From NCBI RefSeq assembly GCF_900700375.1, contig NC_041717.1, positions 20,174,310 through 20,238,309 on the forward strand: a stretch of 64,000 bases of DNA. The letters run 5' to 3'. Source of the stretch: Denticeps clupeoides (lineage: Eukaryota > Chordata > Actinopteri > Clupeiformes > Denticipitidae). The translations under genes were made by a program, and so were the position numbers. Within the stretch, counting starts at the first letter, position 1; each line of letters starts with the position of its first letter. Under the pieces are notes generated by a model that had not been told where the DNA came from, ran no database searches, and saw only the letters and a list, made by a program, of their open reading frames with translations. Below are positions 11,395 to 23,395 of the stretch, piece by piece.

Positions 11395-13151
11395 AATAAA
11401 CAGAGGCATCCTTGCACCTCATATTACGATCATTATTCATCATTATTTCTTTTATGAAAGAAGACTGTTGTATTAACAAAAGATAAAATTAACGGTCGAG
11501 GAGAGATGATCAAGACCGTCTGGTATAAAAAAACCAGCCGGCAGCCTCGTAAACTGGAATAACTCCTAATCACCGTTTTACCTCGACCGAGTATTTAAAG
11601 CCATAACTGAGAATTATTCACGTCACATAATAACAGCACTGCGGTGACCTGAGAGGTGGGACGCGTATTTAACACACGGTGACGCGCACGCACGCACGGC
11701 GAGTGGATTACAGGGTGTGTAGAGCCCAGCATGATGCTTCTGTTGTCCTCGATCATCCGGCCCAGCTAATCTTGTCACCAGGAGGTGCCTGAAAGGGGGA
11801 CGGCCCAGCTTATTCCATCGCTCCTTTTATTCGTGGAACGGCTACGAATGTGGCAGCGAATGCGAAGATCATTGACCTCGTTGCAAAGTCCCAGGTCCAA
11901 GCCCCACCTACTGCCACCGTGTCCCCAGTTGGGGCCTGACTGTTAGCCGCTCTGGACCAGGGCCTCGCCGGAACCGTGTTCATCGCGGGCGCGACTCTGA
12001 CTCCGACTCGCTCCTCTTCACGCTTCCTTTCTTTCTCTCCACATGTGTCCTGCAACGCCATGGCAACCAGTCACATTCCTTTGGAGCAGCTCAGCAGAAG
12101 GGTTGTGTGTGTGTGTGTGTGTGTGCGCTTATGGGGGAATTACTGTAAATATCACGTTGAGAGGCGGCTGGTTTGGAACACACACACACACACACACGCT
12201 TATTAATGCACACACCCTGGCCTACTTATTTCCAAAGTTCCACCTGCTGATCGCAGTCGCTTGGCTGAACCCTCGCCTTGACCCCCAACACCCTTACATA
12301 AACCGACTCCCGCTGAACCCCGGTGAAGCCCCGACCTCATGCGTCTACACTTGTACATTCCGGAATCCGATTCCTTTACCTTTTCCCCCCTTCGCACGCG
12401 TTGCAACATCCGTGAATTTGAAGGAAAATTCCCCCTCAGGTACCGGGTTCAGGGACGTTAACGCCTGTAATCTAGACGAATGGCTGCCTGCGAACAGCGC
12501 CGGGTTATTCCAGAGCCACGGCGAGGCAAGGAGGGCGCGTCTGGGCCAACATTTAAAATGCATGACTGCGAGATGGCGGCTCAGGGTGAGAAGGGTAAAA
12601 TCAGGGTGAAGAGTAAAAATGTCAGAGTAATCGCTGAGAAAGCAGCAGAAAAAATAGATATAAAGAATGCACGATAGACCCGCGTTCCGAGTAAAGTAGG
12701 GTCTCTCGTGAATAAACCGTAAACAGTCATTTTGCACCGTTAGCCCAATTAGATAATAGCAGCCTACCAGTATAAACACATCCACCCAGTAATTGCCACA
12801 GTGGTGTGTGGGTGTGTGTGTGAGACTTCTGTCCAATCACAAGCACAGATACGAAGGAAGCCAAGAAGATCCCATCGCTTAGACGACACTCAGAGGTGGT
12901 CTGGGCAACAGATGCACATCATTTAAAAAAAATAGTTCTTAAAACTACCAATGTGTATGGAAATGTGCCTCGGGACAAACTGGAAATCAACAACAAGCAA
13001 AAAGTAAATGGTTGTCAACCAGTGTAACCCGCCCGTCGTACAGCATAAAAATATGAACGAATATCTAAATAATAATAACAATGACGTCAGATTTTCTCGT
13101 CACGCACACCATGTGCAGCTGTGTAGAACACGAAAACTGTTTTTACAGTTT
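11395..13151. other. Intergenic, no gene recognised
   Basis: Has TG and CA runs at about 12103-12125 and 12178-12198 and a degenerate SINE head near 11875-11960. Frames up to 188 codons (12043-12609) run through the microsatellites and are judged non-coding. Confidence 0.5.
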
Positions 13152-13660
13152 ACATACAATACAGGCCAAAAGTTTGGACACACCTTCTCATTCAATGTGT
13201 TGTCTTTATTTTCATGACCATTTACGTTGGTAGATTCACACTGAAGACATCAAAACTATGAATGAACATGTGGAGTTCTGTACTTAACAAAAAAAGGTGA
13301 AATAAGTGAAAACATGTTTTATAATCTACTTTCTTTGCTCTGATTACTGCTTTACACACTCTTGCCATTCTCTCGATGAACTTCAAGAGGTCGTCACCTG
13401 AAATGCTTCTCCAACAGTCTTGAAGGAGTTCCCAGAGGTGTTTAGCACTTGTTGGTCCAGCTCACCCCAAACCATCTGGATTGGGTTCAGGTCCGGTGAC
13501 TGTGGAGGCCAGGTCTCCACTTTTTGTTAAGTGCATAACTCCACATGTGTTCATTCATAGTTTTGGTGCCTTCAGTGAGAATCTACCAACGTAAATGGTC
13601 ATGAATATAAAGAAAACACATTAAATGAGAAGGTGTCCAAACTTTTGGCCTGTACTGTAA
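13152..13660 (-). mobile_element. Tc1-derived MITE, copy 2, with both terminal inverted repeats
   Basis: About 508 bases bounded by CAGGCCAAAAGTTTGGACAC on the left and its complement, GTCCAAACTTTTGGCCTGTA, on the right, next to TA. The inner inverted segments (around GACCATTTACGTTGGTAGAT) show that the terminal repeats are long. The middle holds only a scrap of Tc1 transposase, so it depended on another element to move. Confidence 0.8.
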
Positions 13661-14395
13661 ACACAGCTTATGGTGGAAGTGATCAGTTATACACTGAAAT
13701 TGCACTGAATATTTTCACGGTGTATTGGATGGTTGAATTGCCTTGTGTGTACAGTAATTAACTGAATCGAAAATGTATAAAGATCCCTTTGCCGGTAGAA
13801 AGAGTCAGTCAAGAGCTTTCATTTGATATCTATGTCAAAATGTGACTTATGCCCATGTGGTTCACACCCCTCGATTCTTAGACAACCGTGTCATGAGTGA
13901 GAACGTGGGAACATTTCACACCCCGGCGAGCTACGGTCACAAATTTGAATTATTTGGTAGTATTTATTGCAGAAAGTGAATATAAGAAGGACGTGACCAG
14001 ATATTCTGATTTACCTCCGTGTACGTAAATGGTCCTGTGTGGAAATTACAGCTGTGAGCAACTCATGGAGAAAAGGTGAACAAAAAAAAAGGTTTTAAGG
14101 TTTAAGTAAAGGTTTTATTACACTAATAAGACAAATTAGAGAATAATTTACATAAGCACACATTAAAAATGATATATATATATATACACACACACATACA
14201 AGTACAGGAAACAGGGACATAAATGATTAGATATGTACAGAAGCACACCCGCAATCTCTCTCTCTCTCACACACACACACACACTATATCTGGGTTTTCG
14301 AGACTGTTTGGGAGGGAAAGATGGTATTTGGCACCAAACTGCGTGGAAACCTGGGATTTCTAACATTTACTCAAGGGGTGAAAAATTCCTCTCAT

Positions 14396-14428
<33 letters not shown>

Positions 14429-14492
14429 TGCATGTTTGCATGTACATAAAATCCAGGGTCGTCGTGCGCTATCCCAGAATGCCCCTGAGCTC
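13661..14492. other. Downstream flank and 3' UTR side of cdc45
   Basis: No coding signal. Holds TA/CA repeats (14170-14195, 14265-14285), a 30-base A run at 14399-14427, and a minus-strand AATAAA at 14114-14119 about 375 bases past the cdc45 stop, a possible polyadenylation signal. Confidence 0.45.
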
Positions 14493-17400
14493 TTATGACA
14501 AGAGAGTGATAAGGGCATCAAGGAATTTCCCCCGGTCCTCCGTCTTCAGCTCAATAACTATGAAAAGAAGAGGAGGGGGAGAAGAATTAGAGTGGCCCGG
14601 GCCGGGTTAGATGTTCTGATATGGGCCGCGTGGCCGCCTCTTGAACATACATGCTTTACATACAAAACATACGCAGCTCGTCCTATTTTAGGAGGCGTCA
14701 AGGCATTTGACGGTCTGGTCGGGCCAAAAAAGGAGAACATCCCAGCGTCTTTGGGTGTGTGAGAGCTGGGCTGTGCTCCACTAGACAAGATTCCTCAGTA
14801 AGTGGGACCATTTTGCCAATAAGTCCAATAAAAGGACATTCCTCAACACTCTACACCAGAAGTCTGTGTGTGTGCACACGTAGTAGAAAAAAAAAAAAAA
14901 AAAAAAGTCAGAGTCGCCCCTTTTGACCTTCATGACTGCTACGGTCATGATCATCAGCTTTGTGAGAGGATCAGTAATACGAGTGAAGTTAAAGCAACTC
15001 TTCCAGGACTGTTTGCTTTGAAAACAGGGTTCTTACACATTTTTACAAAATAATTTCCATGACTTTTCACTCTCTAAGTACTCTTAGACTAAGACAAATT
15101 TTCATGACCACACAATCTCAGAAATATGACAAAGAATGAGTCAAATTTACCAAAAATTTGTTGAACTAACTTTAGGACAACTCTGAAAGGCTTTACTTAA
15201 ACGCCAGAGTAAAATGAACCAATCAGAGTCGGGCGTAGATCAGGAGCTGTAATTTGCACAACTTTTAACAGGAGATGCGTGGCTGCGGAGGTGCTGGAAC
15301 ATGGATGCAACGCTCGCAGTACCACGTGACGTGGCTCACTAAGTAAAGCCAGCAACGATCCTAGAGACCTGCGCTAGTTTTGTACTATATTTTACACTCA
15401 TGGGTCAGATATCAATGACCTTTCAGAAACTTTACATCTTTATTTCTTTAAAAAAAAAAAATGACAAAAAAAAAAAAAAGGAGTAGGAGTGACTGGCGGC
15501 GTGCGTATGTAATGGTTCCATGGGTCTGAGAAAAGTTGTACGTGCACACAGTTGAACTCTGCCACCCGGTGGACCGGTTCCAAAATGGCTAGTCTCTCCA
15601 TTTCTCGCATCATCTCAATTCACGTAAGAATTGTAAAATATGACAAAAAGAGCACTAAGTTATTATTGCCTGTTCATTCAATTTTTGCACAAACTCTTAA
15701 CTTTTTTTTTTTTGCACAATTTTTTCCACTTTATACTTTGACTTGACTCATTTGCACACCTCCACCCTACCTGTTACATACTTTATGTTTTACGTTAAAG
15801 ACAAAGTGTAATATTTTGTTATGTTTGCAATATTTGCATATTGGTTCATGGTATACTTGCAATACTGTGGTCTATAGCAGTCGTCAAAGCATCTCACTGC
15901 ATATCATACAGTGTATGACGTGACATAAAATTGGAATTTGTTCATGGAATGCGAAAGAAAAAAAGAAAAAAAAAATATTTATGCTCAGTGCATAAATATG
16001 AAGGGAAAAAAAATAATAAATAAAAAAATCCCAATTTCAACAAAACAAGAAAAACTTACTGGACGTGTCAAAATGGTCATGCAGCGCTCTAGAGCTCGTG
16101 CTCTCGGCAGCTTTCTCAAACGCCCTGCCAAAGAAGCTGCATAGGTGGAACAGAGAGAAGGAGCGTTAGAAGGCTTCACACTCACTGTTGTGCACAAAAC
16201 TAAATTTAATGGGATGTTTTGCTGATTATTGATTATTATTATTGTTGCCCAAAATGCCCGACTTGACTCCGTTTTACTGTTAACACCCGCATCTTTGCAT
16301 GCAGGCACACGGAAGCGAGCTTGGTGATTGGTCAAAGTCGCAAGGCTGGCCTCGGGGTCCACTCACTTCTTCTTGTCTGACGTTTCCGACTCCGGTGGGA
16401 TGCCCAGCACCATCAGCGTACCCTTTTCCACGTCCAGCGGCACCGCCATGATCAGAGGCAGAATCTTACAGCGCTTGTTCCTGGTCTACAGAGAGCGAGA
16501 GGCAGACCGAGCGGTTACTACGGGAAAACTCAAATTCAAGACCATATGTCCTCTGAAATTTTTCTTCAAAATGCAATTTCGAAAAAAAAAAAAAATTAAT
16601 AATAATTTAACTTTCGATAGAGAGACTAGCCGAGACTACCTTTGCATAAAAGCATCTGCGAAATAAAGTAAAGTAAAATATTGTCCAATTAACTAACTAG
16701 AGCACCAGCTACAGCGCATTTACATGACTTAAAAAGGAGACACATGGCTGCAGAGGTGCTGGAATATGGAAACAACGCATGCAGCACATGTACACGTCCA
16801 AACCAAATATAACAGTCCAATAATTCCCATACTAAGAATGGGATTTGAGCTTCCTAAAAAGACAAAAACCAGGCCGTATAGTTTTATGCCGTGGAAGACA
16901 CCCCGTCAAGGCATCGGCACTTGGTTATCCAACAAAGTCAGGGTGTGTGAAGAGCTTACGGAGCAGATGAAGGCCTTAAGCAGGTACTTGGAGAGCAGAG
17001 TAAGAGCCAGAGGCTTGGAGAAGAGCTTCACGTCCGGGGTGCCCTGTGATCAAACCAACAGATGAAATAACATAACCCAACCTACACAAGAGACGTGGTC
17101 TATACTTTTAAAACTGCACAAGCGGCCTGTAAGAGTGTACCTCCATGAGGTGGCAGTAGAGGAAGGGTCCTTGGGACAGGATGAGGTTGGTGCAGATGCA
17201 GCTGGCGACCGTCTGCTGGACTGCTTTCAGCTTCTTCTTGGCCAAATCGAGTCCTAAGTGCAGCCGGTCCAGATTACTCCTGCAGACAGAGACACGCGTG
17301 TTGCAAAACACCGGCAGAGGGGACCCAGGATTCCATTTTCCACTGCTCTGGTTCCTTTGCTGGACTCGTAGCGAGAACCGGTGTAGAGAGAGAGAGAAAA

Positions 17401-20227
17401 TGGCGGCCTGGTAGCATGGCAATATGAATAAATTAAAGCTCTTCTAGCTATATGGACGTCCACGCTGAGCTCCTGTCTAGTCCAAACGAGACAGGGAGAG
17501 GACTTGGTTCTACAGACCTCTTCTGCCTGTAGAACCAAATAACACCTATGAACCAGACGACCCGGGTTCGAATCCCACTTACTACCATTGTGTCCCTGAG
17601 CAAGACACTTAACCCTAAATTGCTCCAGGGGGACTGTCCCTGTAACTACTGATTGTAAGTCGCTCTGGATAAGGGCGTCTGATAAATAATGTAAATGTAA
17701 ATGTATCCCATGGTGCATTCTGGTCATGGGATTGGAAATGACGATATGTACCAACACCACCGCAAGCGAGCCTGCGATGTCACACATCGGTTGCCCTACC
17801 GACTCAAGCAGTCCAGCGCTCGGATGAAGTTGTCGGCCGCGCCCTCGCCCTTCTCCACGCCCTCCAGCACGGCGGTGGCGGCGTGCACCACGTCCGCCGC
17901 CAGGAAGCGGTTCTTAAATCCAAAGTGGACGCCGAACGTCTGGATGCGAATGTCCTTCATGCTGAAACAGATCAAACGTCCACGTGTACTGCCAACAGAA
18001 ACTTGCAAAAAAAAAAAAAAAAAAACCACACACAAGTTACCCGAATTTACTGGAGGACTCCTCAATCACTTCCCGCAGGTTCTCCTTGATAGAAACGTCC
18101 ATAGAGTTAAACTTCTGTTTGACCTGTTTTAGAGGCAAACTGACACACACACACAAAACAAGAGGGTTTAAAATGTCTGCTTGCTATGGAAAAATACTCC
18201 ATACTAGAGGTGTGAACCTTCATTGGTCTCATGATTCGATTATCAATGCATCGGTCAGTGAGATGAGAGTTATGGTCTTGTTCACAGAGACGTCTGAACC
18301 AGACGTTTGTCTGGCGTTCGTGGGGTCAGGAGGGCCTCAGGCAGAACGGAGACCATTTTTCAAAGTGTCCGCATTCAGCACGAGTCAAGCGAAGGTCGGC
18401 CAAACTGACTGTACCAGCATGCTTTGTGCACCGACCTCTTTTCGGGTTGGATGGAAAGAGTTGCATTTTAAAGCACAGCTTAGCGTAGGTGGGACGTTCT
18501 CCTCACTGACAGACAATAAGCGCAGCCACGGTCTCGCTAGTCAGGAAACAAAAAGTTGGACGGTTGACTCCCCCTACCAGCTTCTGCAAGGGTGGTAGTA
18601 GCCTAGCGGGTAACACACTCGCCTATGACTTAGAAGACCCAGGTTCAAACCCCACCATTGTGTCCCTGAGCAAGACACTTAACCCTGAGTGTCTCCGGGG
18701 GGGGACTGTCCCTGTAACTACTGATTGGAAGTCGCTCTGGCGTCTGGTAAATGCTGTAAATGTAAATGCTCTAGAAAGAAAAAGCTCGTATTCCAGCCGC
18801 TTCTTCCTCCTGGTTCAGCATGCTCATCAAGCTCAACCTGCACACAGCTCTTTTGTCTTATGTCCAGGAGCCATTTATTCAATTTTTTAAACTTCACTTA
18901 ACATATTTGCAAGAGGCTAGCCTTCCTCAGCCGTCAACTCCTTTACCCGAGTCCAGCGTGAGCCCGCGTGAAATGAGACGGTTCTAAACCGAACGTGGAC
19001 CTGACGGATGTCCAGCTCTAGTGTGGTGCGTGTGTGTGCGCAGGGATGGGTGGCCGCTCACCCCATGTCAGCCAGGAACTCCTGCAGACGCTTCTGCCCG
19101 TTAATGGACCACAGCTTGAAGCTGCAGGACGTGTAGCTGGTGTTGCAGATGCTCTCATACAGGGACCAGTGCTGATAGAGGGACAAGCGCAGGCTGGCAG
19201 CTGGTTAAGGGCCGTAGAAAAATAAATAAATAAAGTACCTTGGGATTGCTGGTGGAACTCTGGCTCCCTCTAGTTGTACAATACCGGATGCTCTGAGAGT
19301 ATACGTTAAAATTCACTGCTGGGTGTTTAAACGTAGAGCAAAAGCACCGTCCCCACACACTGCTCCCTGGGCGCCTGTCATGGCTGCCCACTGCTCACCA
19401 AGGGTGATGGTTAAAAGCAGAGGACACATTTCACTGTGTGCAATCACATCACTCAGTGTAGCTATAATTCATTAAGTAGTCATCAGTGTAGTATAGTTAA
19501 TATAACATGCACTAATCAAACTGTAGTCATATTAATATTGCCCCCCTGGAAAAACATATGCTAGTCATGATGTTAATTTAACAGTTTTGGCACTAAAACT
19601 CACCATTCTGGTGAATCTGAAAACCAGATTCCGTTTAACGTGGGTCATGAATCCAGCATCTCAAATTGTTCAAAAACACGTCTTCAAATCACAACAGGAT
19701 TAAACTCCCAAAAAGCATAAGAGAAAAAAAAAAAAAAAAAAAAGTTGAAAGTTAAATGATTGTCATTGTGATGCACACGATGAGACAGCAAAATGGGTCC
19801 TCTGCTTTTAACCATCACCCTTGGAGAGCCGTGAGCAGTCATGAAAGGCGCCCGGGGGGGAAGTGTGTGGGGTGACGGTACCTTCGTCAAGGGGACCCCA
19901 GCGGCACCTTGGCAGTTCGGAAATTCGAACTGGCAGCCTTCCGATTGCGGGTCTGTTCCCTTCCGCTAGGCCACCCACTGCCCCATATTCAGGCTTTTGA
20001 GGTACAATGGGAAACAGCGACAGGCTCGGCCATTTTAAACAATGAAGGATACTCGTACTCAAAAGAGATCCTCATGCAGTCAATGGACAGGGAGTTCTCC
20101 TCGTCCTCGTTGCGGTGGTTGTGCCGAGAAACGTGCCGCTGGAGGGTGGCAATGTCAGTCACGTACTTCATCCTAAAATAAAAACACGCGGTTACTGAAA
20201 CACACATTTTCTAATAAAAATAAATTT

Positions 20228-20269
<42 letters not shown>

Positions 20270-22251
20270 AAAATGTTGAAAGGGTCTTACTGAGTGATTT
20301 TGTCGTGAACCCACTGATCAGTCAAACCAATGACAGCCCACCTGTCACAGAACAACGTAATTATCACACAGGCACAGTCTCAAGCCACGCCGCGTGAGGC
20401 CAGGCCTGCTACCGGTTCACCAGAAACGCTTCCGGAACGTTCGGGTAGACCTGACAGCACCATCGAGGCGGGTCACCGGTCGGTTTACTGGTGGCCGTAT
20501 CTTACCACAGCATGTCTTTGGTGTCTTTGGTCATTACCCAGGCCAGCTCAAAAATCACCATCGCAGCCTATGACGGAAAAGAAACAGGGAAATACATGAA
20601 TGAATAATATTTCGCTTCATAGCCCGGAAAAGGCAAAGGAGGAGTGCGGGCCGTCAACGGTACTCACCGAAGTTCCGTGGTATTCATACTGTTCGTAGTC
20701 AAACAAGATCTCGCGTCTGAAAAAAAAACAACAAAAAAAACGTACAACTCACTGAGACGCTACACAACATGGCTGGTAGTGGCCTAGCGGGCAACACACC
20801 ACTATGGACCAGGACAGCACACAGTCCCAGGTTCAAACCCCACTGTACATACGAGATCCGTGAAAACAAACAGCGCGTGCACACACGTCACCTTCGCGCC
20901 TCCCACTCTCTCTTTGCCCTCTGTCTCTCTATTCTTCTCTCCATCGCTCCCTGAATAGAAACAAACGGGAAAAAACAATTAGACAAACCGGCATCCATTT
21001 CAAAGAACAAGGTGAACGGACTCAGATCCTCCATCGGACGGCAGGCACCTGCCTCATCAAACCGCCGACGTTTCCCAGAAGGCTCAGAGCCGTCGTCGCT
21101 CTCATTCCCCGAGTCTCCACCGTCCTCATCATCTTCGTCGTCGCGAAAGATGTCATCGTAGGAGGGCACGCCCAGGTCATCGTCCTGCTTTATCAGGAGC
21201 TTGATCTGCACAAGACAGACACTCACGTTTACGGAAACTCACCAGACGCCTTTATCCAGAGTAGTTACAGGGACACACTCAGGGACACAATGGTAGTAAG
21301 TGGGATTTGAACCAGGGTCTTCTGGTTCATAGGCGAGTGTGTTACCCACTAGGCTACTACCACCCTACTACCAACTTACAATCAGTAGTTACAGGGACAG
21401 TCCCCCCCCCGGAGACACTCAGGGTTAAGTGTCTTGGTAGTAAGTGGGGTTTGAACCAGGGTCTTCTGGTTCATAGGCGAGCGTGTTACCCACTAGGCTA
21501 CTACCACCCTACTACCAACTTACAATCAGTAGTTACAGAGACAGTCCCCCTGGACACGCTCAGGGTTAAAAGGTCCCTGACTTTTTTTTTTTTTGGCCGT
21601 ATCTGAAGTCTCTTGTTGCAGAATTACAGACACTTTGATCCAGTGGTAGTAGCCTAGTGGGTAACACACTCGCCTATGAACCAGAAGACCCGGGTTCGAA
21701 TCCCACTTACTACCATTGTGTCCCTGAGCAAGACACTTAACCCTAAATTGCTCCAGGGAGACTGTCCCTGTAATACTGATTGTAAGTCGCTCTGGATAAG
21801 GGCGTCTGATAAATGCTGTAAATGTAAAAATGTAAATCCAGTCCCACAACAAGGTTTCCCCAGGACGCGCCGTTTCGGTGTCTGTAGCTTTAAATGCTAA
21901 TGAGGAGGAGCGAGGCGGGACGAGGAGGTGAGCGGCCAATGACCATTCATCAACCACAATGTTTGGCACGGACAGGAAGAAGTGTCTGCGTTTTTCCAAA
22001 AAAAAATGTGTCATGGTGAGGGGTTTAATTAAGGGGACATTTTCCGGAACACTCTTTACACCTATCGGCATTTATGGCCACTGCGGGACCATAGACAGGC
22101 CAGGGGAACTGGTATAATCTCACAAAGTGAACATTTCGTAATATGGGACCTTGTGTGTCCAATTGTTTTTAAAAAGAGGGAAACCCCACTTGAAAGTGAA
22201 GTGATTGTCATCGTGAAACACTGCAGCACGGAACGGCCGTCAAACGGCCAT

Positions 22252-22292
<41 letters not shown>

Positions 22293-22910
22293 GGGTGTCA
22301 TTGTAGACGTTGACGACGTCGACCGGCCTGTGGGTATCAAGGACGAAGAAGGTGGTGTCTTCCTCTGGCTGCAGCGTCTCCAAAAGTTCAACATTGGCCC
22401 CACAGTTGATGAGCACAAAGTACCGGTACTAGAACACACGCAGTTGACAGGTTAGTATTTGTTCGCGTCCCAGGCCCCTGTTTCGGGAGGCGGAAACGCC
22501 ACTCACTTGTCCCTTGTGTTCTAAGAAGGCCGTCCCCAGGTCCTGCCACCCGGCCACGGGCACCAGCGTGTACTGCACTTGATCGCAGTGGAACAGCGCC
22601 TTGGCATGAAGAACAGGGACGTTGGACACACGCAAAAGACACCGGGGCTTCCACCACCACCACCGCCACCACCGCCGGGCGACAACGCGCCGACTCACCT
22701 GCAGGATCTTGCAAGCGCACAGCGCGTCGATGTCCAGGGCCACCAAGAGGGCGACTCGCTGGCAGCGGGCGGGGAAACAGACGCAAGGACAACGTTACGC
22801 GAACGCTACCGCTCGGCTAGCCAGCCACAAGCGAACTAGCAAGGACAAAGGCGACTCACCTGGTTGACCACGACGTCATAAAACTCCTTTCGAATGCAGG
22901 TCACGAACAT
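14493..22910 (-). CDS. cdc45: CDC45, replicative helicase (CMG) subunit, 18 coding exons
   Basis: CDC45 joins MCM2-7 and GINS to form the replicative helicase in the nucleus. Coding exons read on the minus strand: 22910-22860, 22758-22699, 22599-22507, 22428-22291, 21205-21053, 20950-20892, 20716-20668, 20567-20506, 20341-20291, 20172-20053, 19193-19062, 18139-18041, 17961-17800, 17279-17141, 17043-16960, 16485-16367, 16136-16060, 14557-14493. They sum to 1713 bases, 570 residues, against 566 in human. The start [45 protein letters not shown], the acidic linker (about residues 123-156), [22 protein letters not shown] and the end [11 protein letters not shown] match the family. All junctions hold frame; the donor after exon 5 must be GC instead of GT. 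SINEs occupy several introns. It shares a promoter region with ufd1. The gene looks intact. Confidence 0.96.
17546..17704 (+). mobile_element. SINE family A inside a cdc45 intron
   Basis: Starts inside the head (ACCTATGAACCAGACGACCC) and runs to AATGTAAATGTAAATGT; antisense to cdc45. Confidence 0.75.
18590..18769 (+). mobile_element. SINE family A inside a cdc45 intron
   Basis: Head GGTGGTAGTAGCCTAGCGGG and tail AATGCTGTAAATGTAAATG are present; a small deletion removes part of the TGGATAAGG word. Confidence 0.8.
19345..19450 (+). mobile_element. SINE family B 3' half in a cdc45 intron
   Basis: CCCCACACACTGCTCCCTGG, CCACTGCTCACCAAGGGTGA and CATTTCACTGTGTGC remain; the tRNA head is absent. 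Confidence 0.6.
19748..19986 (-). mobile_element. SINE family B in a cdc45 intron
   Basis: Reverse copy from the GATTGTCATTGTGATGCACA tail to the GCTAGGCCACCCACTGCCCC head. Confidence 0.75.
20229..20264. repeat. (TA)n microsatellite in a cdc45 intron
   Basis: Uninterrupted TA units, 25-60 bases upstream (genomic left) of the exon that starts at 20291; short and simple. Confidence 0.9.
21228..21576 (-). mobile_element. Two to three truncated SINE A copies in tandem, cdc45 intron 4
   Basis: The unit from the CTACTACCACCCTACTACCAA junction through ACTTACAATCAGTAGTTACA to the head repeats two to three times with the same join, so a local tandem duplication of a truncated SINE followed insertion. 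Confidence 0.7.
21642..21836 (+). mobile_element. SINE family A, cdc45 intron 4
   Basis: Full-length copy in opposite orientation to the tandem cluster beside it, so the two can form an inverted pair in the pre-mRNA. Confidence 0.85.
22255..22290. repeat. (CA)n microsatellite abutting a cdc45 splice donor
   Basis: About 17 CA units end exactly at the exon edge 22291. On the coding strand the intron therefore begins with GTGTGTGT repeats. Confidence 0.9.
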
Positions 22911-23395
22911 TTTAAAAGTCGCCGCGCTTTCGATAAAACAAGCGTGTGTCGCGGCGACATAAAAAAAAACAGTCCCGTCCTACGAAACTGGCGCCAAATG
23001 CGCGGCGTTGGACAGTTGTGCTGAAGTAGCCAATAGGATTCTAGCTTCATATGACAGGCGGCCAACTGTGGACCAATCAGAAGAGGACGCAGGGGGAGAC
23101 GGAACCTTGTTTTTTTGCGCCGGTCGCGTCGGTTTTGTAAAGCACATATTTCGCCCCGACGGAAATATCTTAGGGTTTGAGTAAAAAAAAAAATCCTTGG
23201 CGCGGGTTTTTAAAATGTATTTATTTTTTCTGTCACGCTGCCACGTCATTGGCCATCGGGATTTGTTTTGCTTCCGCGTCACTTCCTGCTTTTGGCGCTA
23301 ACGTTCCGGGCGGTGAGAAAGCAGTCTGCGGGACAGTTGGATTGCAAGTCATCGTTCCGCGCTGCCTGAAATACACAGACGACCGCGGTTAAAGC
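22911..23395. promoter_or_regulatory. Bidirectional promoter between cdc45 and ufd1
   Basis: The two start codons lie 485 bases apart, pointing away from each other. The interval has E2F-type words: TTTGGCGCC (minus strand, 22989-22998), TTTTTTGCGC (23110-23120), TTGGCGCGGG (23197-23206) and TTTTGGCGC (23290-23298). CCAAT boxes occur at 23030-23034 and 23073-23077, with a reversed one near 23250, and there is no obvious TATA box. E2F control is known for CDC45 in other vertebrates; here it is inferred from the motifs. Confidence 0.65.

Noticed and set aside
12043-12609. 188-codon open frame
   Set aside because: Runs through TG and CA microsatellites (poly Cys-Val and Thr-His) and overlaps an equally long frame on the other strand.
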